Shown here piece after piece: positions 27,768 through 36,521 of a DNA stretch of 64,000 nucleotides. Below the pieces are notes generated by a model. The model saw nothing but the letters and a program-made list of their open reading frames with translations. It did not search any database and was not told where the DNA came from. Position 1 is the first letter of the stretch. Every line of letters begins with the position of its first letter. Origin of the DNA: Bradyrhizobium sp. Y36. GTDB taxonomy: Bacteria; Pseudomonadota; Alphaproteobacteria; Rhizobiales; Xanthobacteraceae. The position numbers and the translations under genes were made by a program. The DNA is taken from NCBI RefSeq assembly GCF_002531575.1, contig NZ_NWTI01000007.1, forward strand, positions 62,001 through 126,000, given 5' to 3'.

Positions 27768-28078
27768 TGATCCATATCCTTCAAGAGGTCGGCGAGTGCT
27801 TCCATGCGCTTCGGCCAATAGGCGCGGTAGCGCGCGAGCCATGTCCCGATGGCGACGATTCCGTCCGGATCGACTTCGTAATTCACAAAGCGGCCTTGCC
27901 GCTGCTCGCGCACGAGGCCTGCCGCGCGCAGCACGGCGAGATGCTGCGACATCGCGGGTTGGCTGATCTCCAAACCATCGCGCAGAGCGCTGGCATTCAG
28001 GCTTCCGCCAGCGAGCTTCTCAAAGACCTTTCGGCGCGTCGGGTCGGCCAGCGCCTTGAAGATATCGGCTTCGATCAT
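27764..28078 (-). CDS. ArsR-family transcriptional regulator
   Basis: A 104-residue winged-helix repressor. FKALADPTRRKVFEKLA starts the domain, the recognition helix is in SQPAMSQHLAVLRAAGLV, and the wing is RFVNYEVD. There are no paired metal-binding cysteines, so it is probably not a metal sensor; this matches the non-metal ArsR group that sits with SRPBCC genes. A 12-base inverted repeat lies immediately upstream and overlaps a good promoter, suggesting autorepression and a leaderless transcript. Confidence 0.92.
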   Translation of the reverse strand: MIEADIFKALADPTRRKVFEKLAGGSLNASALRDGLEISQPAMSQHLAVLRAAGLVREQRQGRFVNYEVDPDGIVAIGTWLARYRAYWPKRMEALADLLKDMDQ

Positions 28079-28080
28079 GA

Positions 28081-28113
28081 CAACACATAAGCATACGCTT
28101 ATGTGTTGTGCAA
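28081..28113 (-). promoter_or_regulatory. arsR promoter with overlapping operator palindrome
   Basis: On the minus strand TTGCAC (-35) and TTATGT (-10) are separated by 17 bases. The whole spacer and -10 box lie inside a perfect inverted repeat, CAACACATAAGC and GCTTATGTGTTG with a four-base centre (28081-28108). The -10 box ends six bases before the arsR ATG, so transcription should begin at or next to the start codon. Binding of the repressor here would block its own promoter. Confidence 0.75.
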
Positions 28114-28120
28114 GCTTCGA

Positions 28121-29422
28121 TTACTGAAGCGCTTCGCCATGCTGCGAAATATCGAGACCTTCAAGCTCGTGCTCCCGGGATACGCGCAAGGGCACAAACA
28201 GGCCGACCAGCTTGAGCAGGATGAAGCTCACGCCCGCCGACCAAACGAAGGTGATGGCGACGCCATAGAACTGGATCAGCAGCTGCTGCGGGTGGCCCTC
28301 GATCAGGCCGGCGGTGCCGCCGATCGCGCTGGTTGCGAACACGCCGGCGAGCAGCGTCCCGGTCAGGCCGCCGATGCCGTGGACGCCGAAGACGTCGAGG
28401 GAATCGTCATAGTTGAAGCGGTGCTTCAGCCAGGTGCAGGCCCAGTAGCAGACAGCACCGGCGAGGATTCCGATGACGATGCCGTGCCAGGGCGCCACGA
28501 AGCCGGAGGCCGGCGTGATGGTGCCGAGCCCGGCCACCGCGCCGGAGATCATGCCGAGCACAGAGGGCTTGCGCCGCGTCGACCATTCGATCGCGCCCCA
28601 GGTCAATGCGCCCGAGCAGGCAGCGAGGTGGGTGGCGATGATCGCCATCACCGCGCGTGAATTGGCCGCGCCCGCAGAGCCGCCGTTGAAGCCGAACCAG
28701 CCAACCCACAACAGGCCGGTGCCCATCACCGCAAGCGACAGGTCGAACGGCGAGAGATTTTCGGTGCCGTAGCCGTGGCGCCGCCCCATCACCTTCGCCG
28801 CAACGAGACCGCCGGTGCCGGCCGACAGATGCACGACGAGACCGCCCGCGAAATCCAGCACGCCCATGCTGTTGAGGAAGCCGCCGCCCCACACCCAATG
28901 CGCCAGCGGAATGTAGACGAAGATGAACCAGGCGACGGAGAACAGGAGATAGGCGGAGAACCGCATCCGATCGGCAACAGAGCCCGCAACCAGCGCCACC
29001 GTGATGATGGCAAACGTCATCTGGTACAGCATGAACAGTGCTTCCGGGATGGTCTTCGCGGCCGGATTGACGCTGTCCATGGTCATGCCGGCGAGAAACC
29101 AGCGGTCGAGCGTGCCGATCCACGGACCGTCGCCGACGAAGCACAGCGAATAGCCGAACGCGACCCAGAGGATGGAGATCATGGTCACGGCGGCAAGGCT
29201 CTGCGCCATGGTAGCGAGCACGTTCTTCTTGCGCACCATGCCGGAATAGAACAGCGCAAGCCCCGGGATCGTCATCATCAGCACCAGCGCGGTGGCGACG
29301 ATCATCCAGGCCGTGTCGGCCGTGTTGATCTCGGAATTCGCTGCATATGCAGGCGCGGCCGTGAGCAGCGCAAATCCGATCGGCGCAGCCATCGAAGCCG
29401 CGCGCCGCAACATTCCCGCCAT
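28121..29422 (-). CDS. amtB: Ammonium transporter AmtB (copy 2)
   Basis: This second ammonium channel has 433 residues, a signal peptide (GFALLTAAPAYA) and the same helix plan as copy 1. The twin-His positions are in GGLVVHLSAG and LDVFGVHGIGG. It lacks the Ala-rich insertion of copy 1. The ATG at 29422 is preceded by GGGGGGAACG. It forms a pair with the upstream glnK copy 2, separated by 130 bases. No terminator is visible before the arsR promoter, which begins eight bases after the stop codon. Confidence 0.94.
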   Translation of the reverse strand: MAGMLRRAASMAAPIGFALLTAAPAYAANSEINTADTAWMIVATALVLMMTIPGLALFYSGMVRKKNVLATMAQSLAAVTMISILWVAFGYSLCFVGDGPWIGTLDRWFLAGMTMDSVNPAAKTIPEALFMLYQMTFAIITVALVAGSVADRMRFSAYLLFSVAWFIFVYIPLAHWVWGGGFLNSMGVLDFAGGLVVHLSAGTGGLVAAKVMGRRHGYGTENLSPFDLSLAVMGTGLLWVGWFGFNGGSAGAANSRAVMAIIATHLAACSGALTWGAIEWSTRRKPSVLGMISGAVAGLGTITPASGFVAPWHGIVIGILAGAVCYWACTWLKHRFNYDDSLDVFGVHGIGGLTGTLLAGVFATSAIGGTAGLIEGHPQQLLIQFYGVAITFVWSAGVSFILLKLVGLFVPLRVSREHELEGLDISQHGEALQ

Positions 29423-29552
29423 ATCGTTCCCCCCGGCATCAATTGGCGTCGCACAATCCGGCGTCGTTGCCCGGTGCGATCGAAGAAGAGCGAAGCGTTT
29501 TCAAGCGAAGCGGTTCGCGGTTCGCGCAAAGAAAACGCGTCGAAACTAGAAT

Positions 29553-29942
<390 letters not shown>

Positions 29943-30139
29943 TCAATCTGGCATCTTTCCGGGCAAATGGCACAAAAAAGTTGCAGATTGAAGCGGAAAA
30001 ACGTTTGGCCAAGGGCGGCCATGTGAACGGCCGCCTCTGTACAGGGCAGCCGTTCATCCTTCACAATGCATTTTCGGCATGGATGCGGTGAACCCAAGCG
30101 TCCCAGCTGGTACATAAGTATGTTTGAGGGGGACGTTTC

Positions 30140-31033
30140 ATGGCGAGTTGGTTCTACGCATCCGAGGGCAAGCAGCAGGGGCCCTTTCCGGAAGGGCAAT
30201 TCCGCGATCTCGTCGCCCAGGGCGTCGTGCGCCCGGATACGCTGGTGTGGACCGAAGGCATGGCGGGCTGGCAGAAGGCCGCCGAAATCCCCGGTCTGGT
30301 CGGCGGTGGCGGCGCGCCGCCGATGATCCCGGCGGGCGGCCCGCCGATGATGGGCTCCGGTGGTTATGCCGGTGGCGGAGGCGGCGGATCGCTCGCGGTC
30401 GATTTCGGCATCCTCGAGTTTACCTGGCGTACGCTCGTTCTCGTGATCGGCTCTTGCTTCGTGATCCCGGTGCCATGGCTGTTCGTCTGGTACACCAAAT
30501 GGATCGTGCCCTGCATCAAGGTTCCCGGACGGCCCAATCTCAGCTTCACCGGCAACGCGATGACGCTGGTGCCCTGGTTCTTCGGCTTCATCGTGCTGGC
30601 GATCGCGCTCGGCTTCGTCGGCAGCCAGTTGCTCTCCAATCTGCTGTTCATCGTCCAGATCGTGCTCTACTGGCTGCTGATCAAATGGATGATCGCGAAC
30701 CTCGCTTCCAACGGGCAGCCGCTCGGCCTCAGCTTCACCGGCTCGGTCTGGGCCTATGTCGGCTGGAATCTGCTGTTCGCGATTTCCATCATCACCATCA
30801 TCGGCTGGGCCTGGGTCGCTGCAGCCCAGATGCGCTGGTTCTGCCGCAGCATCGAAGGCACGCGGCGCGAGATCGTGTTCAAGGGCTCGGGTCTCGACAT
30901 CCTCTGGCGCGGCATCGTCGCTGCGATCCTGTGCAGCCTCTTGATCCCGATTCCGTGGGTGTATCGATGGATCATGAACTGGTTCGCCTCGCAGACCGAG
31001 CTTGCGCCGCGCGGGTCGCAGGCGGCCATGTAG
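30140..31033 (+). CDS. GYF_2-domain membrane protein (first of tandem pair)
   Basis: Residues 1-52 form a GYF_2 (DUF4339) domain: WFYASEGKQQGPFPEGQFRDL and DTLVWTEGMAGWQ. A Gly/Pro/Met-rich linker (about 55-85) leads to a membrane region with about five hydrophobic segments. This domain repeats the pattern NGQPLGLSFTGSVWAYVGWN and ends with a basic GTRREIVFKGSGLDILWRG before the last helix. GYF_2 domains are thought to bind other proteins through proline-rich or tail segments; the membrane part has no function I can name. GAGGGGGA precedes the ATG. The next gene is a paralogue. Confidence 0.8.
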   Translation: MASWFYASEGKQQGPFPEGQFRDLVAQGVVRPDTLVWTEGMAGWQKAAEIPGLVGGGGAPPMIPAGGPPMMGSGGYAGGGGGGSLAVDFGILEFTWRTLVLVIGSCFVIPVPWLFVWYTKWIVPCIKVPGRPNLSFTGNAMTLVPWFFGFIVLAIALGFVGSQLLSNLLFIVQIVLYWLLIKWMIANLASNGQPLGLSFTGSVWAYVGWNLLFAISIITIIGWAWVAAAQMRWFCRSIEGTRREIVFKGSGLDILWRGIVAAILCSLLIPIPWVYRWIMNWFASQTELAPRGSQAAM

Positions 31034-31065
31034 TGGCTGCTGGCTTTCGGTAGCGAGCAGACGGG

Positions 31066-31911
31066 ATGTCGAATCGACTCTGGTTTCACGCATCCGAGGG
31101 TCAGCAAAAGGGGCCGTTTCCGGAGCCCCAGTTCCGCGATCTGATCGCACGGGGCATCGTGCGATCAGACACGCTGGTCTGGACCGAGGGGATGGCGGGC
31201 TGGCAAAAGGCCGGCGCGGTCCCCGGTCTGGTGCCTGGCGGATCGCCGGTGGCGGCTTCGAGCGGCGACGGGCGAGGCCGGCTGTCGGTGGATCTGCCGC
31301 TGTGGTCGTTCCTGGGATGGTGCATCCTGCTGGTGATCGGCAACGCCGTCGTGGTGCCGGCTCCCTGGACCGCTACCGCCTACTACCGCTGGCTGTTCCC
31401 GCGCGTCCACGTCCCGCAACGACCGAACATCGGCTTCACCGGTGAGGTCGGCGATATCTGGTACGTCTTCATCGCGCTGGCGCTGGCGGGCTATGCGGGA
31501 CTTTTCGGCGACCTGTTCCAGCTGGCGTCGATCCCGATCCAGGCATTCCTGTCCTGGATGGTGATGCGCTGGGTCGTCGCCAATGTCAGTTCGAACGGTC
31601 AGCCGATTCCGATGACGTTCAACGGGAGCCCCTGGGTCTTCATCGGCTGGCAGGTCCTGATGTTTCTCGCCGTGTTCACGATCATCGGCTGGGCCTGGGT
31701 CATGGCTGCGTGGATGCGCTGGATCTGTCGCAACATCGCGGGAACGCGGCGCGAGATGATCTTCGTCGGCACCGGCCTGCAATTGCTGTGGCGAACCCTG
31801 GCATTCTGCTTCGGGTGTCTTCTGGTCATCCCGATTCCGTGGCTGCTGCGCTGGTACTTCACCTGGACCATGACGCAGTTCGAGCTCGTCGATCGCCCGG
31901 CGACGATCTAG
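31066..31911 (+). CDS. GYF_2-domain membrane protein (second of tandem pair)
   Basis: A paralogue of the preceding gene, 281 residues, with the same order: GYF_2 domain (FHASEGQQKGPFPEPQFRDL), short linker and a helical membrane domain. A 15-residue stretch, DTLVWTEGMAGWQKA, is identical in the two, as are SNGQPI/L and GTRREM/IVF-type segments, pointing to tandem duplication followed by divergence of the membrane part. The linker is much shorter than in the first copy and lacks the poly-Gly run. It lies 32 bases downstream of copy 1 and overlaps the convergent tesB gene by four bases. Confidence 0.8.
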   Translation: MSNRLWFHASEGQQKGPFPEPQFRDLIARGIVRSDTLVWTEGMAGWQKAGAVPGLVPGGSPVAASSGDGRGRLSVDLPLWSFLGWCILLVIGNAVVVPAPWTATAYYRWLFPRVHVPQRPNIGFTGEVGDIWYVFIALALAGYAGLFGDLFQLASIPIQAFLSWMVMRWVVANVSSNGQPIPMTFNGSPWVFIGWQVLMFLAVFTIIGWAWVMAAWMRWICRNIAGTRREMIFVGTGLQLLWRTLAFCFGCLLVIPIPWLLRWYFTWTMTQFELVDRPATI

Positions 31912-32771
31912 GGCTTGCGCTCGCGCACGGAGCCTTCCTGCGCGACGGAGGCGACCAGCGTGCCGTCGGGCTTGAAGATCGAGCCACGAGTCAAGCCGCG
32001 GCCGCCGCGCGCGCTCGGCGAATCCTGGGCGTAGAGCAGCCATTCGTCGGCGCGGAACGGGCGGTGAAACCACATGGCGTGGTCGAGGCTCGCCGGCATC
32101 ATGCGCTTGTCGAACAGCGTGCGGCCGTAGCGTGCCATGATCGCATCCAGCAGCGAGAAGTCGGAGGCATAAGCGAGCGCACACATGTGCAGCGCCGGGT
32201 CATCCGGCAGCGTAGCTGCGGTCTTGATCCAGACATGGATGCGGCCGTCGTCGATCTTCTGGCCGAAGTAGCGGCCGAGCTCGACGGGACGCAGCTCGAT
32301 CGGGCGATCGGATTCATAATAGCGGCGGATGAATTCCGGCATCTCCTTGAACATCGGCTGCTTCGCCACCTCCTCCGCCGTGAGCTTCTCCGGCGGCGGC
32401 ACGTCGGGCATCTTGTCCTGATGGTCGAACGCGCTCTCCTCCTCGGCGTGGAACGAGACCATGATCGAGAAGATCGCGTTGCCATGCTGGATCGCGGTGA
32501 CGCGGCGGGTCGAATAGCTCTTGCCGTCGCGCAGGCGCTCGACCTGGTAGATGATCGGGATTTGCGGATCGCCCGGCAGGATGAAATAGCAGTGCAGCGA
32601 ATGCGGCAGGCGGCCCTCGACGGTACGGCAGGCCGCGACCATCGCCTGCCCGATCACCTGGCCGCCGAAGACCCGTTGCCAGCTCGTCTTCGGACTGTTG
32701 CCGCGGAACAGGTTCACCTCGAGCTGTTCGAGGTCGAGGATCGCAATCAGGTCGATCAGGCCTTTGGACAT
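31908..32771 (-). CDS. tesB: Acyl-CoA thioesterase II
   Basis: TesB hydrolyses medium- to long-chain acyl-CoA to free acid and CoA. It is a double-hotdog protein of 287 residues; the N-terminal hotdog has VFGGQVIGQAMVAA and HSLHCYFILPGD, and the C-terminal one has SLDHAMWFHRPFRADEWLLY with the catalytic Asp region. The start ATG gives MSKGLIDLIAILDLEQLE, as in relatives. It is convergent with and overlaps the GYF_2 gene by four bases, with no terminator between them. Confidence 0.95.
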   Translation of the reverse strand: MSKGLIDLIAILDLEQLEVNLFRGNSPKTSWQRVFGGQVIGQAMVAACRTVEGRLPHSLHCYFILPGDPQIPIIYQVERLRDGKSYSTRRVTAIQHGNAIFSIMVSFHAEEESAFDHQDKMPDVPPPEKLTAEEVAKQPMFKEMPEFIRRYYESDRPIELRPVELGRYFGQKIDDGRIHVWIKTAATLPDDPALHMCALAYASDFSLLDAIMARYGRTLFDKRMMPASLDHAMWFHRPFRADEWLLYAQDSPSARGGRGLTRGSIFKPDGTLVASVAQEGSVRERKP

Positions 32772-32828
32772 GCCACAGCTCCGGGATTTCTCTGGTGGTC
32801 ATTCGAGGATGCGCCGGAACGGTGCAGG

Positions 32829-32898
32829 CCCGGAATCCATAACCTCGGCCTGTGGCTATGGATTCCGGGCTCGCGACCTGGTCGCGCCCCGGAATGAC
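32829..32898. repeat. Palindromic repeat between divergent tesB and monooxygenase genes
   Basis: CCCGGAATCCAT pairs with ATGGATTCCGGG, followed by GGGCTCGCGACC-TG-GTCGCGCCCC and GGAATGAC. It belongs to the CATTCCGG family and lies in a divergent promoter region. Confidence 0.8.
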
Positions 32899-32988
32899 AC
32901 GGTGGGCCAGTTCCGCCCTTGTTTCACCGCACTGTTTCGCCCACCTCAAGTCTGCTAGCAAGACCAAGAGTTAGCCGGGAATTTGGGT

Positions 32989-34209
32989 ATGTCGGTACAG
33001 GGTAGCATTGTCATTGGTGGCGGCGCGTTTGCCGGTCTCGCATTGGCCTTGGCGTTGCGCCAGGGGCTGGGGCCCGAAATCCCCGTCATCGTCGCCGATC
33101 CCGCGCTCAGCACCCGGCCAAGCCGCGACCCCCGCGCCACCGCGATCGTGGCCGCCTGCCGCCGCCTGTTCGAGGCAATCGGCGCCTGGGACGACGTCAG
33201 GGCCGAGGCGCAGCCGATCCTCGACATGGTCGTCACCGATTCCAAGCTGGAAGACGCCACCCGTCCGGTCTTCCTCAATTTCGCCGGCGACGTCGCGCCG
33301 GGCGAGCCGTTTGCGCATATGGTCGAGAATCGCCGCCTGATCGACGCGCTCACGGCGCGCGCCGAGGCCGAAGGTATCGATTTGCGTGCGACCACGGTCG
33401 CCTCCTATGACGCGCGCCCCGAAGGCATCGACGTGACTCTCGGTGATGGCAGCGTGATCGCCGCAAGTCTCCTGGTCGCCGCCGATGGCGCGCGCTCAAA
33501 GCTGCGCGAGCGCGCCGGCATCGCCACCCACGGCTGGGAATATGACCAGTCCGGCATCGTCGTCACCGTCGGCCATGAGCGCGATCACGAGGGCCGTGCC
33601 GAGGAGCACTTCCTGCCGGCGGGTCCCTTCGCGATCCTGCCGCTCTCGGGCAAGCGCTCGTCGCTGGTGTGGACCGAGCGCCGGACCGAGGCCGCGCGCA
33701 TCATCGCGCTCAGCGACGAGGAATTCCACGCCGAGCTCGAGCAGCGCTTCGGGCTGCATCTCGGCGAGGTGAAAGCGCTCGACAAGCCGCGCGCGTTTCC
33801 GCTGTCCTATTTCGTCGCGCGCTCCTTCATCGCCACGCGCCTCGCGCTGGTCGGCGATTCCGCCCATGTCATCCACCCCATCGCGGGCCAGGGCCTCAAC
33901 ATGGGGCTGAAGGATGTCGCTGCGCTGGCCGAGGTGGTCGTCGATGCTGCGCGGCTCGGCATGGATCTCGGCGGCGCCGACGTGCTCGAGCGCTACCAGC
34001 GCTGGCGCCGCTTCGACACCATGGCGATGGGCGTTGCCACCAACTCGCTGAACTTCCTGTTCTCCAACCAGTCGACCTTGCTGCGCACCGTGCGCGACAT
34101 CGGCCTCGGCCTCGTCGACCGCGCCCCGCCGCTGAAGAATCTTTTCATCCGGCAGGCCGCCGGACTGACGGGTGAAGTGCCGCGGTTGCTGAAGGGCGAG
34201 GCGCTGTAA
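32989..34209 (+). CDS. UbiH/UbiF-family FAD-dependent monooxygenase
   Basis: These enzymes hydroxylate the ubiquinone ring. The FAD-binding motif GGGAFAGLALALAL is near residue 11, the second motif is ADGARSKLRERAGI, and the third is RLALVGDSAHVIHPIAGQGLNMGLKD. The length is 406 residues. It is most like alphaproteobacterial ubiquinone-biosynthesis hydroxylases, but which ring position it acts on cannot be read here. The ATG at 32989 follows GGGAATTTGGGT; an upstream TTG would add two residues. Confidence 0.9.
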   Translation: MSVQGSIVIGGGAFAGLALALALRQGLGPEIPVIVADPALSTRPSRDPRATAIVAACRRLFEAIGAWDDVRAEAQPILDMVVTDSKLEDATRPVFLNFAGDVAPGEPFAHMVENRRLIDALTARAEAEGIDLRATTVASYDARPEGIDVTLGDGSVIAASLLVAADGARSKLRERAGIATHGWEYDQSGIVVTVGHERDHEGRAEEHFLPAGPFAILPLSGKRSSLVWTERRTEAARIIALSDEEFHAELEQRFGLHLGEVKALDKPRAFPLSYFVARSFIATRLALVGDSAHVIHPIAGQGLNMGLKDVAALAEVVVDAARLGMDLGGADVLERYQRWRRFDTMAMGVATNSLNFLFSNQSTLLRTVRDIGLGLVDRAPPLKNLFIRQAAGLTGEVPRLLKGEAL

Positions 34210-34250
34210 GCCGGGCGTCTAGAGAACGCTCCCGCCTCACCCTCTTCCGT

Positions 34251-34283
34251 CGTCCCGGACAAGCGTAGCGAAGATCCGGGACC
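34251..34283. repeat. Palindromic repeat at a convergent junction
   Basis: GTCCCGGA and TCCGGGAC flank CAAGCGTAGCGAAGA. It lies between the monooxygenase gene and the convergent Trm112-type gene. Confidence 0.7.
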
Positions 34284-34425
34284 TATACGCCGCAGCAAGA
34301 GTGTTGCGAAGATCCGGAGTTACCAAGTCGTGCGCAACAACCAAATTCGGTGGTGATGGGTCCGGCTTTCGCCGGGACGACACCGAGGGTGCGGCGCGGC
34401 CTTCGCATACAACCCTCCCGCAGCC

Positions 34426-34623
34426 TCAATCGATCTTTCGCGCCTCTTCCGGCAGCATGATCGGGATGCCGTCGCGGATCGGATAGGCGAGCTTGGCGCT
34501 GCGCGAGATCAGCTCCTGCTTTGCGGCATCGAACTCCAGCGGCCCCTTGGTCAGCGGGCACACCAGGATCTCCAGCAGCTTGGGATCGACGCTGGTTTCG
34601 GGGCGTTCGGTAGGCGTGTTCAT
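34426..34623 (-). CDS. Trm112 family protein
   Basis: The 65-residue protein has the Trm112-like zinc-ribbon remnant [17 protein letters not shown] and the C-terminal [16 protein letters not shown]. In eukaryotes Trm112 activates methyltransferases; bacterial versions are usually uncharacterised. Only one of the ribbon cysteines remains, as in many alphaproteobacterial members, so zinc binding is doubtful. The ATG at 34623 has GGAG upstream; a TTG two codons earlier is less likely. Confidence 0.9.
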   Translation of the reverse strand: MNTPTERPETSVDPKLLEILVCPLTKGPLEFDAAKQELISRSAKLAYPIRDGIPIMLPEEARKID

Positions 34624-34692
34624 TCTCAATTCTCCGGCGGTCGCCGAGACCTTTATGTCAAGGCCTGTAGCACAGATGTTCCGGCGGTGTCG

Positions 34693-35235
34693 CTACCCCG
34701 CGCTTTCTGAAACCATCGACGAGATCTCGTCGAGCAGCACCTCGAGCCGCGTCGCGGGCAGCGCCGGTCCCGACAGCGCGAAGCCGAGAAAGGTCCAGTA
34801 CAGGATCTGCGCGCGGGCCTGCGCGGTGGCTTGCGCGAGGCCGCGCCGCGCCAGCATGTCCTCGATATAGTCGAGCCTGCGGCGGTCGATGGCGCGAACC
34901 GCGGCCTGCGCCGCAGGATCGAACGCCGCCCAGTTGCGCACGGCGCGCTCGAGATCGAGCTTCGCGTTGAAGGTCCGGCGCAGCAGCGCCCGCAGCGGAT
35001 CGCCGCTCCGGTCGGCCTCGATATCGGCGATGATCTGCTCGGCCGCGATGTCGCGCCAGCTCTTCAGGATGGCGGCGTGAAAGGCGGCGAGATCGGCGAA
35101 ATGCCAGTAGAAGCTGCCGCGCGAGACGCCCATGGCCTTCGCCAGCGGATCGGCTTTGAGCGCCGTGAAGCCGCGCTTGGCCAGCACCTTCAGTCCTTCT
35201 CTGGTCCAGTCGTCGGCGGAAAGCTGCTCGGTCAT
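34693..35235 (-). CDS. TetR-family transcriptional regulator
   Basis: The 180-residue regulator has the N-terminal helix-turn-helix (GFTALKADPLAKAMGVSRGSFYWHF, residues about 22-46) and a helical ligand-binding domain. The ATG at 35235 is preceded by CCGGGAA; a longer frame runs backward through its own promoter region and is rejected. It is divergent from a four-gene module, and a perfect palindrome between them overlaps the module promoter, so it very probably represses that module. The ligand may be an acyl-CoA or related compound, by analogy with the genes controlled; this is inference. Confidence 0.9.
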   Translation of the reverse strand: MTEQLSADDWTREGLKVLAKRGFTALKADPLAKAMGVSRGSFYWHFADLAAFHAAILKSWRDIAAEQIIADIEADRSGDPLRALLRRTFNAKLDLERAVRNWAAFDPAAQAAVRAIDRRRLDYIEDMLARRGLAQATAQARAQILYWTFLGFALSGPALPATRLEVLLDEISSMVSESAG

Positions 35236-35256
35236 ATCGGTTCCCGGAATCAAGCC

Positions 35257-35270
35257 ATACACTAGTGTAT
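35257..35270. promoter_or_regulatory. Probable TetR operator
   Basis: ATACACTAGTGTAT is a perfect 14-base palindrome 22 bases upstream of the tetR start codon. Its last base is the first base of the TTGACA box of the divergent promoter. This is the expected site for a TetR dimer controlling both directions. Confidence 0.8.
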
Positions 35271-35298
35271 TGACAGGCAGTGGGCCAGCGACTAATTG
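35270..35298 (+). promoter_or_regulatory. Sigma-70 promoter of the TetR-controlled module
   Basis: TTGACA and TAATTG are separated by 17 bases. The -10 box lies 28 bases before the ATG at 35326, and GGAGG precedes that ATG. The -35 box touches the palindromic operator. Confidence 0.8.
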
Positions 35299-35325
35299 TC
35301 CATACATAACTGTACGGAGGCGTTG

Positions 35326-35676
35326 ATGAGTGATCTGCTGCTCCAATGTGCCGGCGTGCTAACCATCGTCGTGGCGCTCATCCACGGCTATCTCGGCGAG
35401 GCCAAGGTGTTCGTGCGCGCGAGCATCGAGCCGGAGCGGCTTCGCACCCTGATCCGCCTGGTCTGGCAGGCCTCGACCATTGCCTGGATCGGCGGCGGCG
35501 TGCTGCTGATCGCGGTGCCCTGGATGGGATCGGAGCCGGCCCGTCACTGGATCGTTGCCACCATGGCCTGCGTATTCGGTCTTTCCGCGCTCGCCAACGC
35601 CTGGGCTACGCGCGGCCGCCATTTCGGCTGGATGATGCTCAGCGCGGTCGTCGTGCTGGCGGCCGCGGGCTATTGA
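35326..35676 (+). CDS. Small membrane protein of unknown function (module gene 1)
   Basis: The 116-residue protein has four predicted transmembrane helices: LLLQCAGVLTIVVALIHGYL, STIAWIGGGVLLIAVPW, HWIVATMACVFGLSALANAW and WMMLSAVVVLAAAGY. I do not recognise a named family. His20 in the first helix and the short polar loop EAKVFVRASIEPERL are notable. The start ATG at 35326 follows GGAGG; the longer frame from 35296 overlaps the promoter. It is the first gene of the module, so it may handle transport or sensing of the same substrate as the enzymes downstream. Confidence 0.75.
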   Translation: MSDLLLQCAGVLTIVVALIHGYLGEAKVFVRASIEPERLRTLIRLVWQASTIAWIGGGVLLIAVPWMGSEPARHWIVATMACVFGLSALANAWATRGRHFGWMMLSAVVVLAAAGY

Positions 35677-35717
35677 GGCCTGATACCGGCAGGCGCGCGG
35701 CGAAGCGGAGCGGCATC

Positions 35718-36521
35718 ATGAAGGATCGTGTTCGGCTGACCATCGAGGACGGCGTGGCCCATCTTCGGCTCGATCGTCCGGAGAAGATGAATGCGCTCGA
35801 CCCTGCGATGTTCGAGGCGATCATCGATGCCGGCACCCGGCTCGGCGCGCGCAAGGATGTTCGCGCCGTCGTTCTCTCGGGCGAAGGCCGCGCCTTCTGC
35901 GCCGGGCTTGACCTGGACCGCCTTGTGGCAACGACGAACGGCGATCCACTGCTTCCCGACGTCGATCTGACACACCGGACTCACAGTTGTGCGAACTATG
36001 CCCAGCATCTCGTCTGGCTCTGGCGCGAGCTGCCGGTGCCGGTGATCGCAGCGGTACACGGGGTTGCCTTTGGCGGCGGTTTCCAGCTCGCGCTGGGCGC
36101 CGACTTGCGCTTCTTCGCACCCGGGACGAAGCTCGCGATCATCGAGGCCAAATGGGGGCTCGTGCCCGATATGTGCGGCACGCAGTTGATGCGTGGCCTC
36201 GCGCGCGACGACGTCGTGCGTGAACTGACCTACACCGCGCGCGTCTTCTCGGCCGAGGAAGCGCTTGCCTACGGATTCGCGACGCGGCTCGCCGACGATC
36301 CGGTCGCCGCCGCGCTGGCGACCGCGCACGACATCGCTGGCCGCAGTCCCGATGCCATTCGTGCGGCCAAACGCCTGCTGAACCTGGCGACGGCGCCCGA
36401 CGCGGCGACCGGTCTCGCTGCAGAGACCGCTGAACAGGCGGCGCTGCTCGGCACGCCAGATCACGTCGAGGCGGTCAGGAGCAATCTCGAAGGCCGCGCG
36501 CCGAGATGGAGCCACGCATGA
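35718..36521 (+). CDS. Crotonase / enoyl-CoA hydratase family enzyme (module gene 2)
   Basis: Crotonase-fold enzymes act on acyl-CoA esters. The 267-residue protein shows the first oxyanion-hole segment GEGRAFCAGLDLDRL and the second HGVAFGGGFQLALGADLRFF. The position of Glu144 of rat enoyl-CoA hydratase appears to fall near IEAKWGLVPDM, where IEAKWG carries a glutamate. The ATG at 35718 lies 41 bases after the membrane-protein stop. Its own stop overlaps the next ATG as ATGA. Hydratase, isomerase or dehydrochlorination-type reactions are all possible. Confidence 0.92.
   Translation: MKDRVRLTIEDGVAHLRLDRPEKMNALDPAMFEAIIDAGTRLGARKDVRAVVLSGEGRAFCAGLDLDRLVATTNGDPLLPDVDLTHRTHSCANYAQHLVWLWRELPVPVIAAVHGVAFGGGFQLALGADLRFFAPGTKLAIIEAKWGLVPDMCGTQLMRGLARDDVVRELTYTARVFSAEEALAYGFATRLADDPVAAALATAHDIAGRSPDAIRAAKRLLNLATAPDAATGLAAETAEQAALLGTPDHVEAVRSNLEGRAPRWSHA

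Noticed and set aside
29967..29985. Plus-strand TGGCAC...TTGCA resembling a sigma-54 promoter before the GYF_2 genes
   Set aside because: The GG and GC pairs are 12 bases apart instead of the required 10, so it should not work as a -24/-12 promoter.
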